A DNA stretch of 52,394 bases, taken from Paludibacteraceae bacterium. GTDB taxonomy: Bacteria; Bacteroidota; Bacteroidia; Bacteroidales; Paludibacteraceae. This document shows, in pieces, positions 1 through 8,418 of the stretch. Position 1 is the first letter of the stretch. The number at the start of each line of letters is the position of its first letter. The position numbers and the translations under genes are program-made. The stretch covers positions 1 through 52,394 of the forward strand of contig JAFYSB010000021.1 of NCBI GenBank assembly GCA_017546705.1, given 5' to 3'. The notes under the pieces were generated by a model. It saw only the letters and a program-made list of their open reading frames with translations, ran no database searches and had not been told where the DNA came from.

Positions 1-253
1 GGGGGTTGCAATCTAAGAAAGCCTTCCATCCAATACTCTTAACACTATCGGGGATAGTGATAGAGGTCAGAGGATAGCAAAATGCGAAAGCCTCCTTTCC
101 AATACTCGTCACGCGATAGGTGCGTTCGTTAAATACTACAGTCTCAGGGATAACTATATCACCCTCATAGCCTCCACTCTTTTTGATAACCTCTGCGGTC
201 TTTGTCCAACCGTTGAGACGGTAATTGATACCATTGATAATTTCTTCTTTCAT
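1..253 (-). CDS. BspA-like leucine-rich repeat protein, N-terminal part (runs off the left edge)
   Basis: The ATG is at 253 and the reading frame stays open to the window edge, giving the first 84 residues. It begins MKEEIINGINYRLNG, then a conserved BspA N-terminal cap (GYEGDIVIPETVVFNERTY) and the first LRR_5 units (SITIPDSVKSIG pattern, about 23 residues each). There is no signal peptide, so it is not obviously exported, unlike the 711-aa BspA protein at the right edge. The nucleotide sequence is close to the start of the 610-aa gene at 19519-21351, marking it as a paralogue. LRR_5/BspA proteins usually act in binding or adhesion; a role for a version without signal peptide is unknown. Confidence 0.85.
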   Translation of the reverse strand, partial: MKEEIINGINYRLNGWTKTAEVIKKSGGYEGDIVIPETVVFNERTYRVTSIGKEAFAFCYPLTSITIPDSVKSIGWKAFLDCNP

Positions 254-273
254 AATTGTTGTAGTTTATTAAC

Positions 274-678
274 TTAAATTTGGGTTAGGATTTGTTCCAG
301 ATGTTGTTTTGCTTTTTTCAATTGAGCGGACAGATAATCGTAATCTGTTTCGTAATAGTCCTTAGGACCTTCTTCTAAAACAAGACTTTCTAACCTAATA
401 AAGTGGCAAGAAAATGCGTCAAAGCAATAGTAGACTTCGTCAAGATTCTCAACAAAGGCCTTATTCTGCATATCATCGCAGAAAGTCTCATCATCAAATA
501 TAGATTCCAGCTGTTCATTGAGATTTTTAATCTGCTCCACTGCCGTTGCCAATTCACGGAGTAAATGATAACTCTCGTCCCAAGACCACGGACAGAATTC
601 TAAACTGTCTATCTTTTCGATTATCGGTTCTAGGTTTTGAGCTACCTGCTTAACTATTTCTAAGTAATTTGCTAACAT
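274..678 (-). CDS. Hypothetical protein, 134 aa
   Basis: An acidic, mostly helical protein (MLANYLEIVKQVAQNLEPII...) without signal peptide or membrane segment. Aromatic and acidic clusters (EFCPWSWDESYHLL, DYYETDYDYLSAQL) and a C-terminal helix with lysines and glutamines suggest a soluble helical bundle. It lies 20 bp upstream of the truncated BspA-like gene and 12 bp downstream of a small membrane protein, all in one direction, so the three are probably co-transcribed. I do not recognise the family. Confidence 0.6.
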   Translation of the reverse strand: MLANYLEIVKQVAQNLEPIIEKIDSLEFCPWSWDESYHLLRELATAVEQIKNLNEQLESIFDDETFCDDMQNKAFVENLDEVYYCFDAFSCHFIRLESLVLEEGPKDYYETDYDYLSAQLKKAKQHLEQILTQI

Positions 679-690
679 ATAATTATTTTT

Positions 691-885
691 TTATCCAAAA
701 AATTCTTTAATAACCCAAATAACAATCACAATTATGACTAATGCAACTACGACATGTAGTGCTATCAAACCAAGCGTCAGCAATATGTCAAATATCAGAA
801 AGTCCGTTGCGAAGATCCAACATACTAGACATATCAGAAGGGCTATTGCTGCTATGCTGATTACATATGAAAAACATCCTCTCAT
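691..885 (-). CDS. Small membrane protein, 64 aa
   Basis: Almost the whole protein is two hydrophobic helices (about residues 8-28 and 33-58: IAAIALLICLVCWIFA and LIALHVVVALVIIVIVIWVI), ending KEFFG. It is probably an inner-membrane hairpin protein. It starts 22 bp from a motif (908-926) that also occurs 20 bp before the 196-aa BspA-like gene, suggesting shared control. Function is unknown; short hydrophobic proteins beside defence or toxin genes can be toxins or immunity proteins, but nothing here shows that. Confidence 0.55.
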   Translation of the reverse strand: MRGCFSYVISIAAIALLICLVCWIFATDFLIFDILLTLGLIALHVVVALVIIVIVIWVIKEFFG

Positions 886-1060
886 AATTGTTTGTTTTTA
901 TTAGGGAACTATATACATGTTGACACTACAACTAAAAACAACAAGAATTATTTTAATCAACAACTTAAACAACTTAATCCAACAACTTGCGCGGCAATCA
1001 ACTCCCTGCCGCGCTCAAGGAATATCATGTAAGTGTCACCAAGTATATAAATCCCCAAAT
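886..1060. other. Intergenic stretch with a GC-rich hairpin and a shared promoter-like motif
   Basis: Holds the sequence ACTATATACATGTTGACAC (908-926), a near copy of which precedes the 196-aa BspA-like gene. It also holds a perfect 8-bp inverted repeat GCGCGGCA / TGCCGCGC (989-996 with 1007-1014) with a 10-nt loop. No T-run follows the hairpin on either strand, so it is not a clear terminator. The 68-aa plus-strand frame across it looks fortuitous. Confidence 0.5.
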
Positions 1061-1264
1061 TTATTCAGAGGCTTTTTTCATGTTTTGTGCGACAAGCTTG
1101 ACAAATTGGTAAGGGAGTGTTAGGCAGTAGAGTCCCATTTTTATATAAACGAGAGTTCTGCAATAGATTTTTATACAGGCACATATTAAGTCCTGATGTG
1201 TGAGAATCCAGTAAGCCAGTGCTTTCTCGAATCTGTCCTTGAGGAATTGAAAAAAGTTTTTCAT
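1061..1264 (-). CDS. Hypothetical small basic protein, 67 aa
   Basis: Reading from the ATG at 1264 gives MKNFFQFLKDRFEKALAYWI, continuing through an aromatic, cysteine-containing stretch to a lysine-rich end (VKLVAQNMKKASE). Two further in-frame ATGs lie upstream (1273 and 1300); I prefer 1264 because its N-terminus is charged and amphipathic. It lies downstream of the DUF2779 gene (start 3306, stop 1318) in the same direction. No family recognised; it could be a non-coding shadow, but composition and operon position favour a gene. Confidence 0.4.
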   Translation of the reverse strand: MKNFFQFLKDRFEKALAYWILTHQDLICACIKIYCRTLVYIKMGLYCLTLPYQFVKLVAQNMKKASE

Positions 1265-1317
1265 AGTTATCATAAGTTTAAAACATTTAGTACACAACAA
1301 TCACTATAGAAGTGACC

Positions 1318-3306
1318 TTATTTAATTTTCTCTCTTACCGCTCTCAATATCTCCACCATCGCCCAAGTGTCCTGTTGGCAGTAGCGTTTTAGGGCTTCCC
1401 TACGCTCGGTTTTGGTTTTCAGCGTATTGAATGTGGGCTGGTCGGAATCATAGTTGATGTAAGCAATATATGCTTGTACACCATTGCCCACATCCATGCC
1501 CTTATAGGTGAGCGATGGCACAAGAACAGGAAGTGTTTTTTTGATGGAGTAGCTGCCGCTAAGATCTTTGTGGTAATAGTTGAAAACATCGACATTCTCT
1601 ATTTCCGTGCACATTCCCTTCTTCATTTTCTTGTACTCTTCCGTGCCGTACTTTTTCTCGTACATTTCCTCGTACATTTCGTTGTTTTTCAACAGATGCA
1701 ACACATCCGCCGACTGGTCTCTGATGGCTAACAGTTTAGCGCTATATTCAGGGTATAGAGCAGCTAATTCTTCAAGGCGACCTTTCTCGTATGCCGTAAA
1801 CTGGGCAAGCATGGTGCCTTTGAGAGAGCCATCCTCGTAGTACTCAAAATGATCGACGATGGCTTTGGCCAACTCTTTGCGTTCATCGGTATGGAACTCT
1901 TTGCTAAGGAATATAAAATTGTCCTTTTCCTTGTCACAAACACCTGGCGCACGCTCAATATGCAAAGAGAATTCGAAAACCGATTGTGTATATGGTTTTT
2001 CTCCTTTGAAACGTGGTAATGGACAAGGAAATCCCTCAAAGTCAAAGTGGTAAATCGGATATTCAAGTTGGTCAAACCAATACTTCATCTTTTCTTCATC
2101 AACATACTCCGTGCCGTTGTCGTAGCAATCACGTTGAATGAGATGCTTCTTATTTTTCAACCATTCCAATGGAACATCGTCAAGTTTGTAATATCCCTCG
2201 TTAATCAGTTGGTACTTGCCCTTGATTCCCCAAACCTTGAAACTTTGGTCGCTGTTCAGATACTTGTTTGCCGAATTGGTGTCTGGTACACCACGAAGCT
2301 TTTGGAAACAATGGCTCCAGAAGATACATTCCGTGTTCTCACCCCAAGCACAATGCTTGCCGAGTTCAACTTTCTTGGTCACATCGTGTGGAGTGGAAAT
2401 GTAGCTTTCTAGGTAGGCAATCTCCTCTAATATTTTCGCCTGATACTCTTCAGTGATCGTATTCAAGTTAAGGAATGTGATCATCTCCTGACCATCTACA
2501 TTATCATATACACACTGGCCATTTTCGTCCATAGCACCATCGTACACATACTCGCTATTGAGCACGGCAAGATAGTAGTTTACAGGGCGATTGTCACCTG
2601 CCTTACGCAGTGCGTGTTCGATGACGAAACGTTGGAAAGCAAGATCGTGTGGATACTTACCAACTTTACTTTGACGATTGAGCAATTCCGCCTTTTTATT
2701 TGTAAAGGTTTCAAATGCCACATCGCTCACGGTAGTATCAGCCGTATTCAAATGCCAAAAATTCCCCTTTTTGACAAATAGCGGATAGGTAATTCTACCT
2801 TTCGTAGCATTTGTATTTCTGAAAAACAGCCCTTTATTCTCTTTTTTATCACCTTTATATTTTATCCAATAAAGATACTTTCTATTGGTAGTGGCCTTCA
2901 CCTCGATGATGTTGATTTCGTTCTCGTTCTCGTTGTAGATATCCACATAGCAACGATAGGTGTGACCATGAAGCTCGTATTCAAAGAGTTTTTGGGTTTG
3001 AAAGGTACCACCGAAATACTTCTTGGCAACCTTCAATGCCTCATCCTCTACTTGGCTGTAATACGGTAGCAGAGCCTCAAGTTCTGGAGACGGCGCGTTG
3101 TCAAATTGCTCGTCTTCCTCATCAGAGAATCCTGCATCCCCCATATTAGACTCCTTCAAACTTTCTGCCAACTCTCCCAAAATTTCTTCGCGGCGTTCGC
3201 GTTCTACTTCAATATCGTCTTTAGCTGTTGGGTTGTGTTTCAACTCCATCGCGAAATACATAGGACAACGTGTCCAGTTTATGAATCTTGATTTTGAAAT
3301 ATACAT
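1318..3306 (-). CDS. DUF2779 protein: PD-(D/E)XK nuclease with Fe-S-type cysteines plus DEDD exonuclease-like domain
   Basis: 662 aa. The N-terminal half looks like a Cas4/AddB-type nuclease: Cys14 in the RCP motif, Asp122 followed by Glu135-x-Lys137 (IIEVKATT) as the PD-(D/E)XK core, then Cys319, Cys327 and Cys333, which with Cys14 form the pattern of a 4Fe-4S cluster. The C-terminal half is the DUF2779 domain: HFDFEGF (Asp422, Glu424), QFTAYEKGRLEEL, then YSIKKTLPVL and a terminal CQQDTWAMVEIL, which is the order of acidic motifs in DEDD 3'-5' exonucleases. The family is uncharacterised; DNA processing or repair, or phage defence, is inferred from fold and neighbours. It sits 128 bp downstream of the DUF2130 gene, separated by a strong hairpin. 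Confidence 0.8.
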   Translation of the reverse strand: MYISKSRFINWTRCPMYFAMELKHNPTAKDDIEVERERREEILGELAESLKESNMGDAGFSDEEDEQFDNAPSPELEALLPYYSQVEDEALKVAKKYFGGTFQTQKLFEYELHGHTYRCYVDIYNENENEINIIEVKATTNRKYLYWIKYKGDKKENKGLFFRNTNATKGRITYPLFVKKGNFWHLNTADTTVSDVAFETFTNKKAELLNRQSKVGKYPHDLAFQRFVIEHALRKAGDNRPVNYYLAVLNSEYVYDGAMDENGQCVYDNVDGQEMITFLNLNTITEEYQAKILEEIAYLESYISTPHDVTKKVELGKHCAWGENTECIFWSHCFQKLRGVPDTNSANKYLNSDQSFKVWGIKGKYQLINEGYYKLDDVPLEWLKNKKHLIQRDCYDNGTEYVDEEKMKYWFDQLEYPIYHFDFEGFPCPLPRFKGEKPYTQSVFEFSLHIERAPGVCDKEKDNFIFLSKEFHTDERKELAKAIVDHFEYYEDGSLKGTMLAQFTAYEKGRLEELAALYPEYSAKLLAIRDQSADVLHLLKNNEMYEEMYEKKYGTEEYKKMKKGMCTEIENVDVFNYYHKDLSGSYSIKKTLPVLVPSLTYKGMDVGNGVQAYIAYINYDSDQPTFNTLKTKTERREALKRYCQQDTWAMVEILRAVREKIK

Positions 3307-3388
3307 TTTTCAGATACGATTGCCTATATATCGAGAGGTTTCTTGTTGTTAAAATATTATTCTTCCAAGGAGTTGTATGAGGGCTTTT

Positions 3389-3417
3389 GCAAGATGGTAC
3401 GGGGTGTACCATCTTGC
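3389..3417. repeat. Perfect 12-bp inverted repeat between DUF2130 and DUF2779 genes
   Basis: GCAAGATGGTAC (3389-3400) and GTACCATCTTGC (3406-3417) flank a 5-nt loop GGGGT. No T-run follows on the minus strand, so it is not a standard terminator. It may be an mRNA processing or stability hairpin, or a protein-binding palindrome. Confidence 0.8.
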
Positions 3418-3434
3418 AGCTCGGATGGTGAATG

Positions 3435-4745
3435 TTACTCTTCGTCGGTAACGATTTGAGCGTCCTCGGTGACAACTTTGGCCTCCGCGAAGAGTTTCGT
3501 CATCGTAGGATTGCCTTTGGTCAATTTTTTGACCGTCAGTGCAGTGGCTTTGTCATTGGCCAAACGCAAGTTGTTCTCAGAGCTCAACAACGCCTCTTTG
3601 GTCTTGATGAGGTGTGCGATGGTCTTATCGATCTCATCAATGGCTTTAGCAAACTTCTCGCTCGCAAGGCGGTAGTTGTTGCCGAACTTCTCTTTGAAGT
3701 CCATGAGTTGGTTCTCGAAGTTAGTCACATCGACAGACTGACTTTTGGCAAGCGCCAATTCGTTTTGGAGTTCGATGCTCTTCTTGTTGGCATTGACCAA
3801 GAGCGTGATGATGGTGATGAATTGTTGTGGACGAACAACAAACATCTTAGGATACTTGTGGGACACATCCACAATACCTTGGTTGTAGAGTTCGCTCTCT
3901 GGTTCGAGCATAGATACCAGCACAGCATACTCGCAACCCTTCTTGCGGCGGTCGTCATCAAGCTTCTTGAAGAAATCCTCGTTGCGATGCTTGGTAGCCG
4001 TTGTGTCCGCCTCGTTCTTCATCTCGAACATAATGGAGATATACTCTTGCTCGCCCACTTTGTCGCGGAAGATAAAGTCGCCTTTAGTACCTTGAGTAGT
4101 GTCGTTGTCTTTCTCGAAGTATGCGGTAGGCATCATAGGGCGCAAGTTTTGCTCGAAGAGAATGGCGCAGTGTTGCTCGAGTGTCTCGCCAAGCATCTTA
4201 GTGGACATACGGGTCTTGAGATCTTTGTAGAACTCCACTTCTTTTTGCTTCGCTTCAAGCAAGATTCGATGCTCGTCGTTGAGTTGTTTGATATTCAACT
4301 CTGCTTGCTTGGCTTGCAATTGAGCAGCATTTTGCAAATCGCCTAATTGCTTTTGCATGTCAGCTTTGAGGCGAGCAATCTCGGCCTCTTTGTTAAGAAG
4401 CAACTCTTGTAGGCATTGCTTCTCAGCGAGGAGAGCTGCTTGTTTCTCAGCCTCTTTAGTTTGTGCGATAGAAGCTAATTGCGCTTTAAGCACATTGATC
4501 TCGCTGTTTTGCTTCTCGATTTCGGAAGCCTTAGCGGCAAGCGATTGTTGGAGTTGCATCTCGGCTTGTTGTTTGGCAAGTTGCTCGCGTGTGGCGTACT
4601 GCGCACGAAGTTCTTCTTCGCGTTTTGCAACCTCAGCTGCAAACTCTTGGTTCTTCACTTGGCTAACGATGTCTGCGTAGTCAGCCTTATCAACTGTAAA
4701 CATTGTGCCGCACTTTGGGCATTTGATCTCCATCATGTTGTTCAT
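3435..4745 (-). CDS. DUF2130 domain-containing protein
   Basis: 436 aa. The N-terminus carries a zinc-ribbon-like start ([12 protein letters not shown]). Residues about 30-190 form a long coiled coil rich in Ala, Gln, Glu and Lys ([20 protein letters not shown]). The C-terminal DUF2130 domain holds [28 protein letters not shown] and EMKNEADTT; the D-x(n)-ExK arrangement is compatible with a restriction-endonuclease-like fold, so a nuclease role is possible but not proven. It has its own promoter at 4832-4862, separating it transcriptionally from the WYL gene upstream. The family is widespread and poorly characterised. Confidence 0.8.
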   Translation of the reverse strand: MNNMMEIKCPKCGTMFTVDKADYADIVSQVKNQEFAAEVAKREEELRAQYATREQLAKQQAEMQLQQSLAAKASEIEKQNSEINVLKAQLASIAQTKEAEKQAALLAEKQCLQELLLNKEAEIARLKADMQKQLGDLQNAAQLQAKQAELNIKQLNDEHRILLEAKQKEVEFYKDLKTRMSTKMLGETLEQHCAILFEQNLRPMMPTAYFEKDNDTTQGTKGDFIFRDKVGEQEYISIMFEMKNEADTTATKHRNEDFFKKLDDDRRKKGCEYAVLVSMLEPESELYNQGIVDVSHKYPKMFVVRPQQFITIITLLVNANKKSIELQNELALAKSQSVDVTNFENQLMDFKEKFGNNYRLASEKFAKAIDEIDKTIAHLIKTKEALLSSENNLRLANDKATALTVKKLTKGNPTMTKLFAEAKVVTEDAQIVTDEE

Positions 4746-4831
4746 AATTTTAGGAGGTTAAACAATAAATTTTCCTTATAGTTTTCTTTCTTCTAATCAT
4801 GTGATTGATTACGCGAATCAGAAATCTGGTG

Positions 4832-4862
4832 CAAAGGTAGTGCTTCTTTTTGATATGGCAAA
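4832..4862 (-). promoter_or_regulatory. Bacteroidetes promoter for the DUF2130 gene
   Basis: On the minus strand TACCTTTG (4832-4839) is preceded by TTTTGC about 18 bp upstream. This matches the Bacteroidetes -7/-33 consensus and lies 87 bp before the start codon at 4745. Confidence 0.75.
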
Positions 4863-4901
4863 ATTATTTGGGAAAAGAATAGGTCCCACAAATCGTGAGA
4901 C

Positions 4902-5798
4902 CTATTTCTTGTAGCGCATATTCATATCGTCTATAATATGCGCGATGTGCGCACGTAACTCTTTTGGACTAATGACTTCTATACCTGCTCCGTAGTGCAG
5001 TATCCAGTTATCGAGTTCGCGCGTGTGCTGCACATGTATGGTCAGTTCGCCTGGTTGCGCTGGGGCTATGCCAGGTAGTTCGTCGGTAAATGGTCTGACC
5101 TCACGGATGCTATGGTGGTAGGGCTTGGTGAGGAGGAGTTTGTGGATAGTCTGGTTGTGCGTGCGCAGAACGATATCAAGGACACGAGGGTCTTTAAAGT
5201 TAGGTGACGCTCCCATGATATCACGCATCTGTTGCTCGTAGTATTCCGTGTCGCCTCGTCGGTAATCTACCTCTCTTGTCAGGCTTGCATCTTCGATACG
5301 ATCGAAAGGTAGGGCTACGAAGGGCAGGCCCTTGTTTTCCTCTTTATTCTCATATATTCCATACACAAACTGGCGTCCGTTGTACACACGCATATATTGA
5401 GGATGAAAGATATGCTCTTTGGAATCGCGATAAGATGGCGAATAGGTTAAGCGAATAGCACGAGAGCAACTCATTGCATTGTCAATGACTGCCATTATAC
5501 GCAAGTTGTGCAGCGGGTCTTTGTTGTAATCAGGATAAGCGGTTAGGATTTTGCGGCGGTCTTTTGGGCTGCGTTGCTCTCGCAAACTCATACCTTGCTG
5601 CGCTAAAGCATCGATGATATTCTGCTTCGCATTTTTGATAGCTCTCTTATAGCTTTCTTGCTTCTCGTATGAGATATTCTGGAAATCAAATATCTCAGCG
5701 AACACATCGGTGTCCACCCATTCAGAAGAGCGCAGTTGTTCATCCCATGCGCAGACACATTGCGCATCCAAAGACATACCTTGAAAGATGTTAGCCAT
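4902..5798 (-). CDS. WYL-domain transcriptional regulator
   Basis: 298 aa. Residues about 105-190 form the WYL domain: IRLTYSPSYRDSKEHIFHPQ, then RQFVYGIYEN and ALPFDRIEDASL, the Sm-like fold that senses nucleic acids or other ligands. The C-terminus (ELDNWILHYGAGIEVISPKE) is the typical WYL C-terminal extension. The N-terminal 100 residues are helical with no obvious classic HTH. WYL proteins often regulate defence islands; here it lies between an AlbA_2 gene and a nuclease-like gene, so control of those neighbours is inferred. It has its own promoter at 5852-5883. Confidence 0.85.
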   Translation of the reverse strand: MANIFQGMSLDAQCVCAWDEQLRSSEWVDTDVFAEIFDFQNISYEKQESYKRAIKNAKQNIIDALAQQGMSLREQRSPKDRRKILTAYPDYNKDPLHNLRIMAVIDNAMSCSRAIRLTYSPSYRDSKEHIFHPQYMRVYNGRQFVYGIYENKEENKGLPFVALPFDRIEDASLTREVDYRRGDTEYYEQQMRDIMGASPNFKDPRVLDIVLRTHNQTIHKLLLTKPYHHSIREVRPFTDELPGIAPAQPGELTIHVQHTRELDNWILHYGAGIEVISPKELRAHIAHIIDDMNMRYKK

Positions 5799-5851
5799 AG
5801 ATTTTTATCTGTTGAGTTAATGCCGATAGGCATAGTGAATTTATACGGGTG

Positions 5852-5883
5852 CAAAGTTACAACATTTTTCTGACATATACAAC
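5852..5883 (-). promoter_or_regulatory. Probable promoter for the WYL gene
   Basis: TAACTTTG on the minus strand (5852-5859) with GTTG 20 bp upstream (5880-5883). It lies immediately after the AlbA_2 stop codon and 53 bp before the WYL start, giving the regulator independent expression. Confidence 0.6.
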
Positions 5884-7278
5884 TTACTTGTTCTTTTCGA
5901 GCAATTCCTTCAACTGCAAACCCTTTGCTGTGAGGCGGTATTTTTGATATTGACTATTTGGTTTATCGGGAATTGTTAATTCAACAAAACCATCTTCAAT
6001 TGCTGGTTTCAAATACTCTATCCTAAAGTAATCACGATTCTTGATACCCAACAGATCCTGTAACTGAGAACGATCCAAATCTCCATCAAGAGAAACAAGT
6101 AATCTGCTTACTTTATCACTTGCATGGTCACTTGCATGGTCACTTGCATGGTCACTTGCATGGTCTTGCTCGTTTTCGGCACCCAGTTGAGATAAGAATA
6201 GAGGATTAATAGGCAATGTAATGCGGATGAAATTAGCCGTAAAACGGAAACTATCTTCGCCATACGCCTGCATAATGCGTGGGATGCCAGAACCTAAAGA
6301 CTCTACCAGCTCTAAATCGCGATAGATACGCATCAGTTCTTTGTTGCGAGGAATAGAGATGCCACTAAAGAACTCCTCCTTGCTCATCGATTCAGGTAAG
6401 CGCCCCGCAGAAGTGATCTCCAAACGGTCGGGGAAGATCTCAAACTTAGGCGGAACTTCAAACGAATAGTCATTGTGTACAATCGCATTGATAACCGCCT
6501 CGCGAAGTGCAACGCGATTCCACATGGGCGTTTCAACACGCTCTACAGGAGTAATCCTTGCTGCTGTTTTATTCTCAATCTCCAATTTAGCAAGCACGCT
6601 CTTAGTGGCTTTAATCAAAGAGCAATAACCATACTCGTTGTTCTCGATCAAGTCGCATCGGTCCAAACTAGAGTATTTGGCAACCTTGATTGAATTACCA
6701 TTTTCATCCGCCAAGAGATATGCCACATAATTGAGTTTACCTTCTTCGGTAGTGAGTTCTAAACTGCGTTTGAAGTTATCATTGAGGCGTTTGCCATGTT
6801 CATCGTAGTAGATACGCAATTGTTCAAAACTGAGGTCTTGTCGATTAGATGTAATCTTGCCGATGGAGTTGCGTGTACGCATTGAGAATAATCGGTCTAT
6901 CTGATCTTGCGTCATGGGTTCAGCAGATGTACCCACACGCAGGAAAGCGCCTTTAGGTGTCATACCATACTTTGTTTTGAAATATGGCTTCTCTGAGCCA
7001 CTGGCAACTGTTACTTTAACAACAGTTTTACCTTCACGACTTTCGGACACAATATCAAACAAACCCATCGCTGATGGCGAAATGTTATTTTTCAGTCTGC
7101 CTCTGAGGCGCAACATACAATCATCGACATCTGGCACGCCAACTACATTGCCAGAATCATCTATGCCAATATAGATGAAGCCGCCTTCACGATAGTTGAG
7201 AAAAGCCACAACTTCCTTTTCAATATCCATTTCGGAAGTCAACTCACGTTTGTATTCAATTCGATTGGTTTCTGCCAT
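5884..7278 (-). CDS. AlbA_2 / Schlafen-type putative DNA-binding, ATP-binding regulator
   Basis: 464 aa. The N-terminal AlbA_2 domain (about 5-130) begins IEYKRELTSEMDIEKEVVAF and has the GGFIYIGIDDSGNVVG turn. The middle resembles the HATPase_c_4 domain of 'RecG-like' transcription factors (ALREAVINAIVHNDYS, LEITSAGRLPE, LVESLGSGIPRIMQAYG). An acidic DHAS x4 linker then leads to a C-terminal winged-helix segment. The family is usually annotated as a transcriptional regulator or 'ATP-dependent DNA helicase', but no helicase motors are present. It lies 175 bp downstream of the metallopeptidase-like gene. The intergenic TAATTTTG (7326-7333, minus) may be a weak -7 box. Confidence 0.85.
   Translation of the reverse strand: MAETNRIEYKRELTSEMDIEKEVVAFLNYREGGFIYIGIDDSGNVVGVPDVDDCMLRLRGRLKNNISPSAMGLFDIVSESREGKTVVKVTVASGSEKPYFKTKYGMTPKGAFLRVGTSAEPMTQDQIDRLFSMRTRNSIGKITSNRQDLSFEQLRIYYDEHGKRLNDNFKRSLELTTEEGKLNYVAYLLADENGNSIKVAKYSSLDRCDLIENNEYGYCSLIKATKSVLAKLEIENKTAARITPVERVETPMWNRVALREAVINAIVHNDYSFEVPPKFEIFPDRLEITSAGRLPESMSKEEFFSGISIPRNKELMRIYRDLELVESLGSGIPRIMQAYGEDSFRFTANFIRITLPINPLFLSQLGAENEQDHASDHASDHASDHASDKVSRLLVSLDGDLDRSQLQDLLGIKNRDYFRIEYLKPAIEDGFVELTIPDKPNSQYQKYRLTAKGLQLKELLEKNK
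6116..6163 (-). repeat. Four perfect tandem copies of a 12-bp unit inside the AlbA_2 gene
   Basis: The unit TCACTTGCATGG repeats four times without change (6116, 6128, 6140, 6152), coding DHAS x4 on the minus strand. Because the unit is a multiple of three, copy-number slippage would change linker length but not the frame. Confidence 0.95.
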
Positions 7279-7453
7279 AAAGCGTGATTTTGATATTGTT
7301 CAACATTAATAACTTAAATCGGCTGCAAAATTACTACATCAAACTGCTAAAACTTGTCAGCATCTCGAAAAAAGTTTATATTTTGTTATTTTTTCGATTT
7401 TTTGCAAATTTCCTAATCCAGGCATGATAATCTTTAATTAGGGTGAAAGATGC

Positions 7454-8353
7454 CTACTTCTTGGTTAGAAACGTACTATTAATCTTCTCGTTCAATGCTT
7501 TCAAGCCATCCCAATTAGGAGTACCTTGGGCATAATCCAGCCATTCTTGTTGTAACATAGGATCAACACCTTTTATTTTTGCTTCAAAGACGCTATTAAA
7601 ATCGTCAGCATCAAAGTCTTCCATCAATACACCAAGTGCATATTCTTCAGGTTGCATTTCCTGCATAAACTTCTTGGCATACTCATAGAATGTTTTCTTG
7701 TCTGGAGCTGTGCTTGTATCTTCGCTAAAATCTTTTATTATTCGAAGCGCCACGGCATTTGCCATTGATTCTTCACGCCACTTGCGAAATTCTGGACAAG
7801 TAGATAACTTATCTGACAAAGGGGTATCTTCCAAATTAAATATATCAAGTGCTGCGTGAGCCAATTCGTGAATTAGGACTTTGGTTAAAAGATATTTAAA
7901 ACCCGATATTACTGATGGCTTCCTATCGAACCAGTTTTTATTTTTATACTTTTCGTAGAATTCTTCAGCCGCACTATAAATTTCTCTCAAATACAATTCA
8001 ATATAAGGGGTCTTCTTACGAGGTCCACGAGAAATATACGCTCCTAATAAATCTACAATGCGAATCTCTTCATATTGTCCCTGATATTCTATAGGTCTTG
8101 TACCATCATTACGCAGATAAATAGGAATAGCATGCAACAAAACTGCTAAGTTTTCATACCTACCACATTCAAACTTCCTGACAGGCGAAGGAGAAAAATT
8201 TTGTTTAGAAATATCTTGGTAATCATTAAATCCTCTATAGAATGTTCTCTCTAATGTTTCTAAAACCCCCTTGACATATCTCGGAAATGGTATTTTGCTA
8301 GCCCAAATTTTATCAACAAAATTCTTGTCTGCATCATAATTAACGATTTTCAT
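7454..8353 (-). CDS. Putative zinc metallopeptidase-like protein (HELAH motif)
   Basis: 299 aa, cytoplasmic by sequence (no signal peptide). The helix LLTKVLIHELAHAALDIF carries HELAH at residues 162-166, the HExxH zinc signature of gluzincin-type peptidases. REESMANAVALRII (residues 193-206) supplies a plausible third ligand glutamate about 30 residues later. The rest is not recognisable. It begins 65 bp after the helicase stop, in the same direction and with no obvious promoter between, so it looks like the third gene of the druH-druE-like operon. A protease partner is not a standard component of the type III system as I know it, so this may be an effector or a passenger. Confidence 0.6.
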   Translation of the reverse strand: MKIVNYDADKNFVDKIWASKIPFPRYVKGVLETLERTFYRGFNDYQDISKQNFSPSPVRKFECGRYENLAVLLHAIPIYLRNDGTRPIEYQGQYEEIRIVDLLGAYISRGPRKKTPYIELYLREIYSAAEEFYEKYKNKNWFDRKPSVISGFKYLLTKVLIHELAHAALDIFNLEDTPLSDKLSTCPEFRKWREESMANAVALRIIKDFSEDTSTAPDKKTFYEYAKKFMQEMQPEEYALGVLMEDFDADDFNSVFEAKIKGVDPMLQQEWLDYAQGTPNWDGLKALNEKINSTFLTKK

Positions 8354-8418
8354 AACTATAATATTTTAATTTACTACAATGATTTAACATATTTATGACT
8401 TGTAATATTGTGAGATTA

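Noticed and set aside
917..1123. 68-aa plus-strand frame
   Set aside because: It crosses a GC-rich hairpin and overlaps the end of the minus-strand 67-aa gene; composition is not protein-like and no promoter precedes it.
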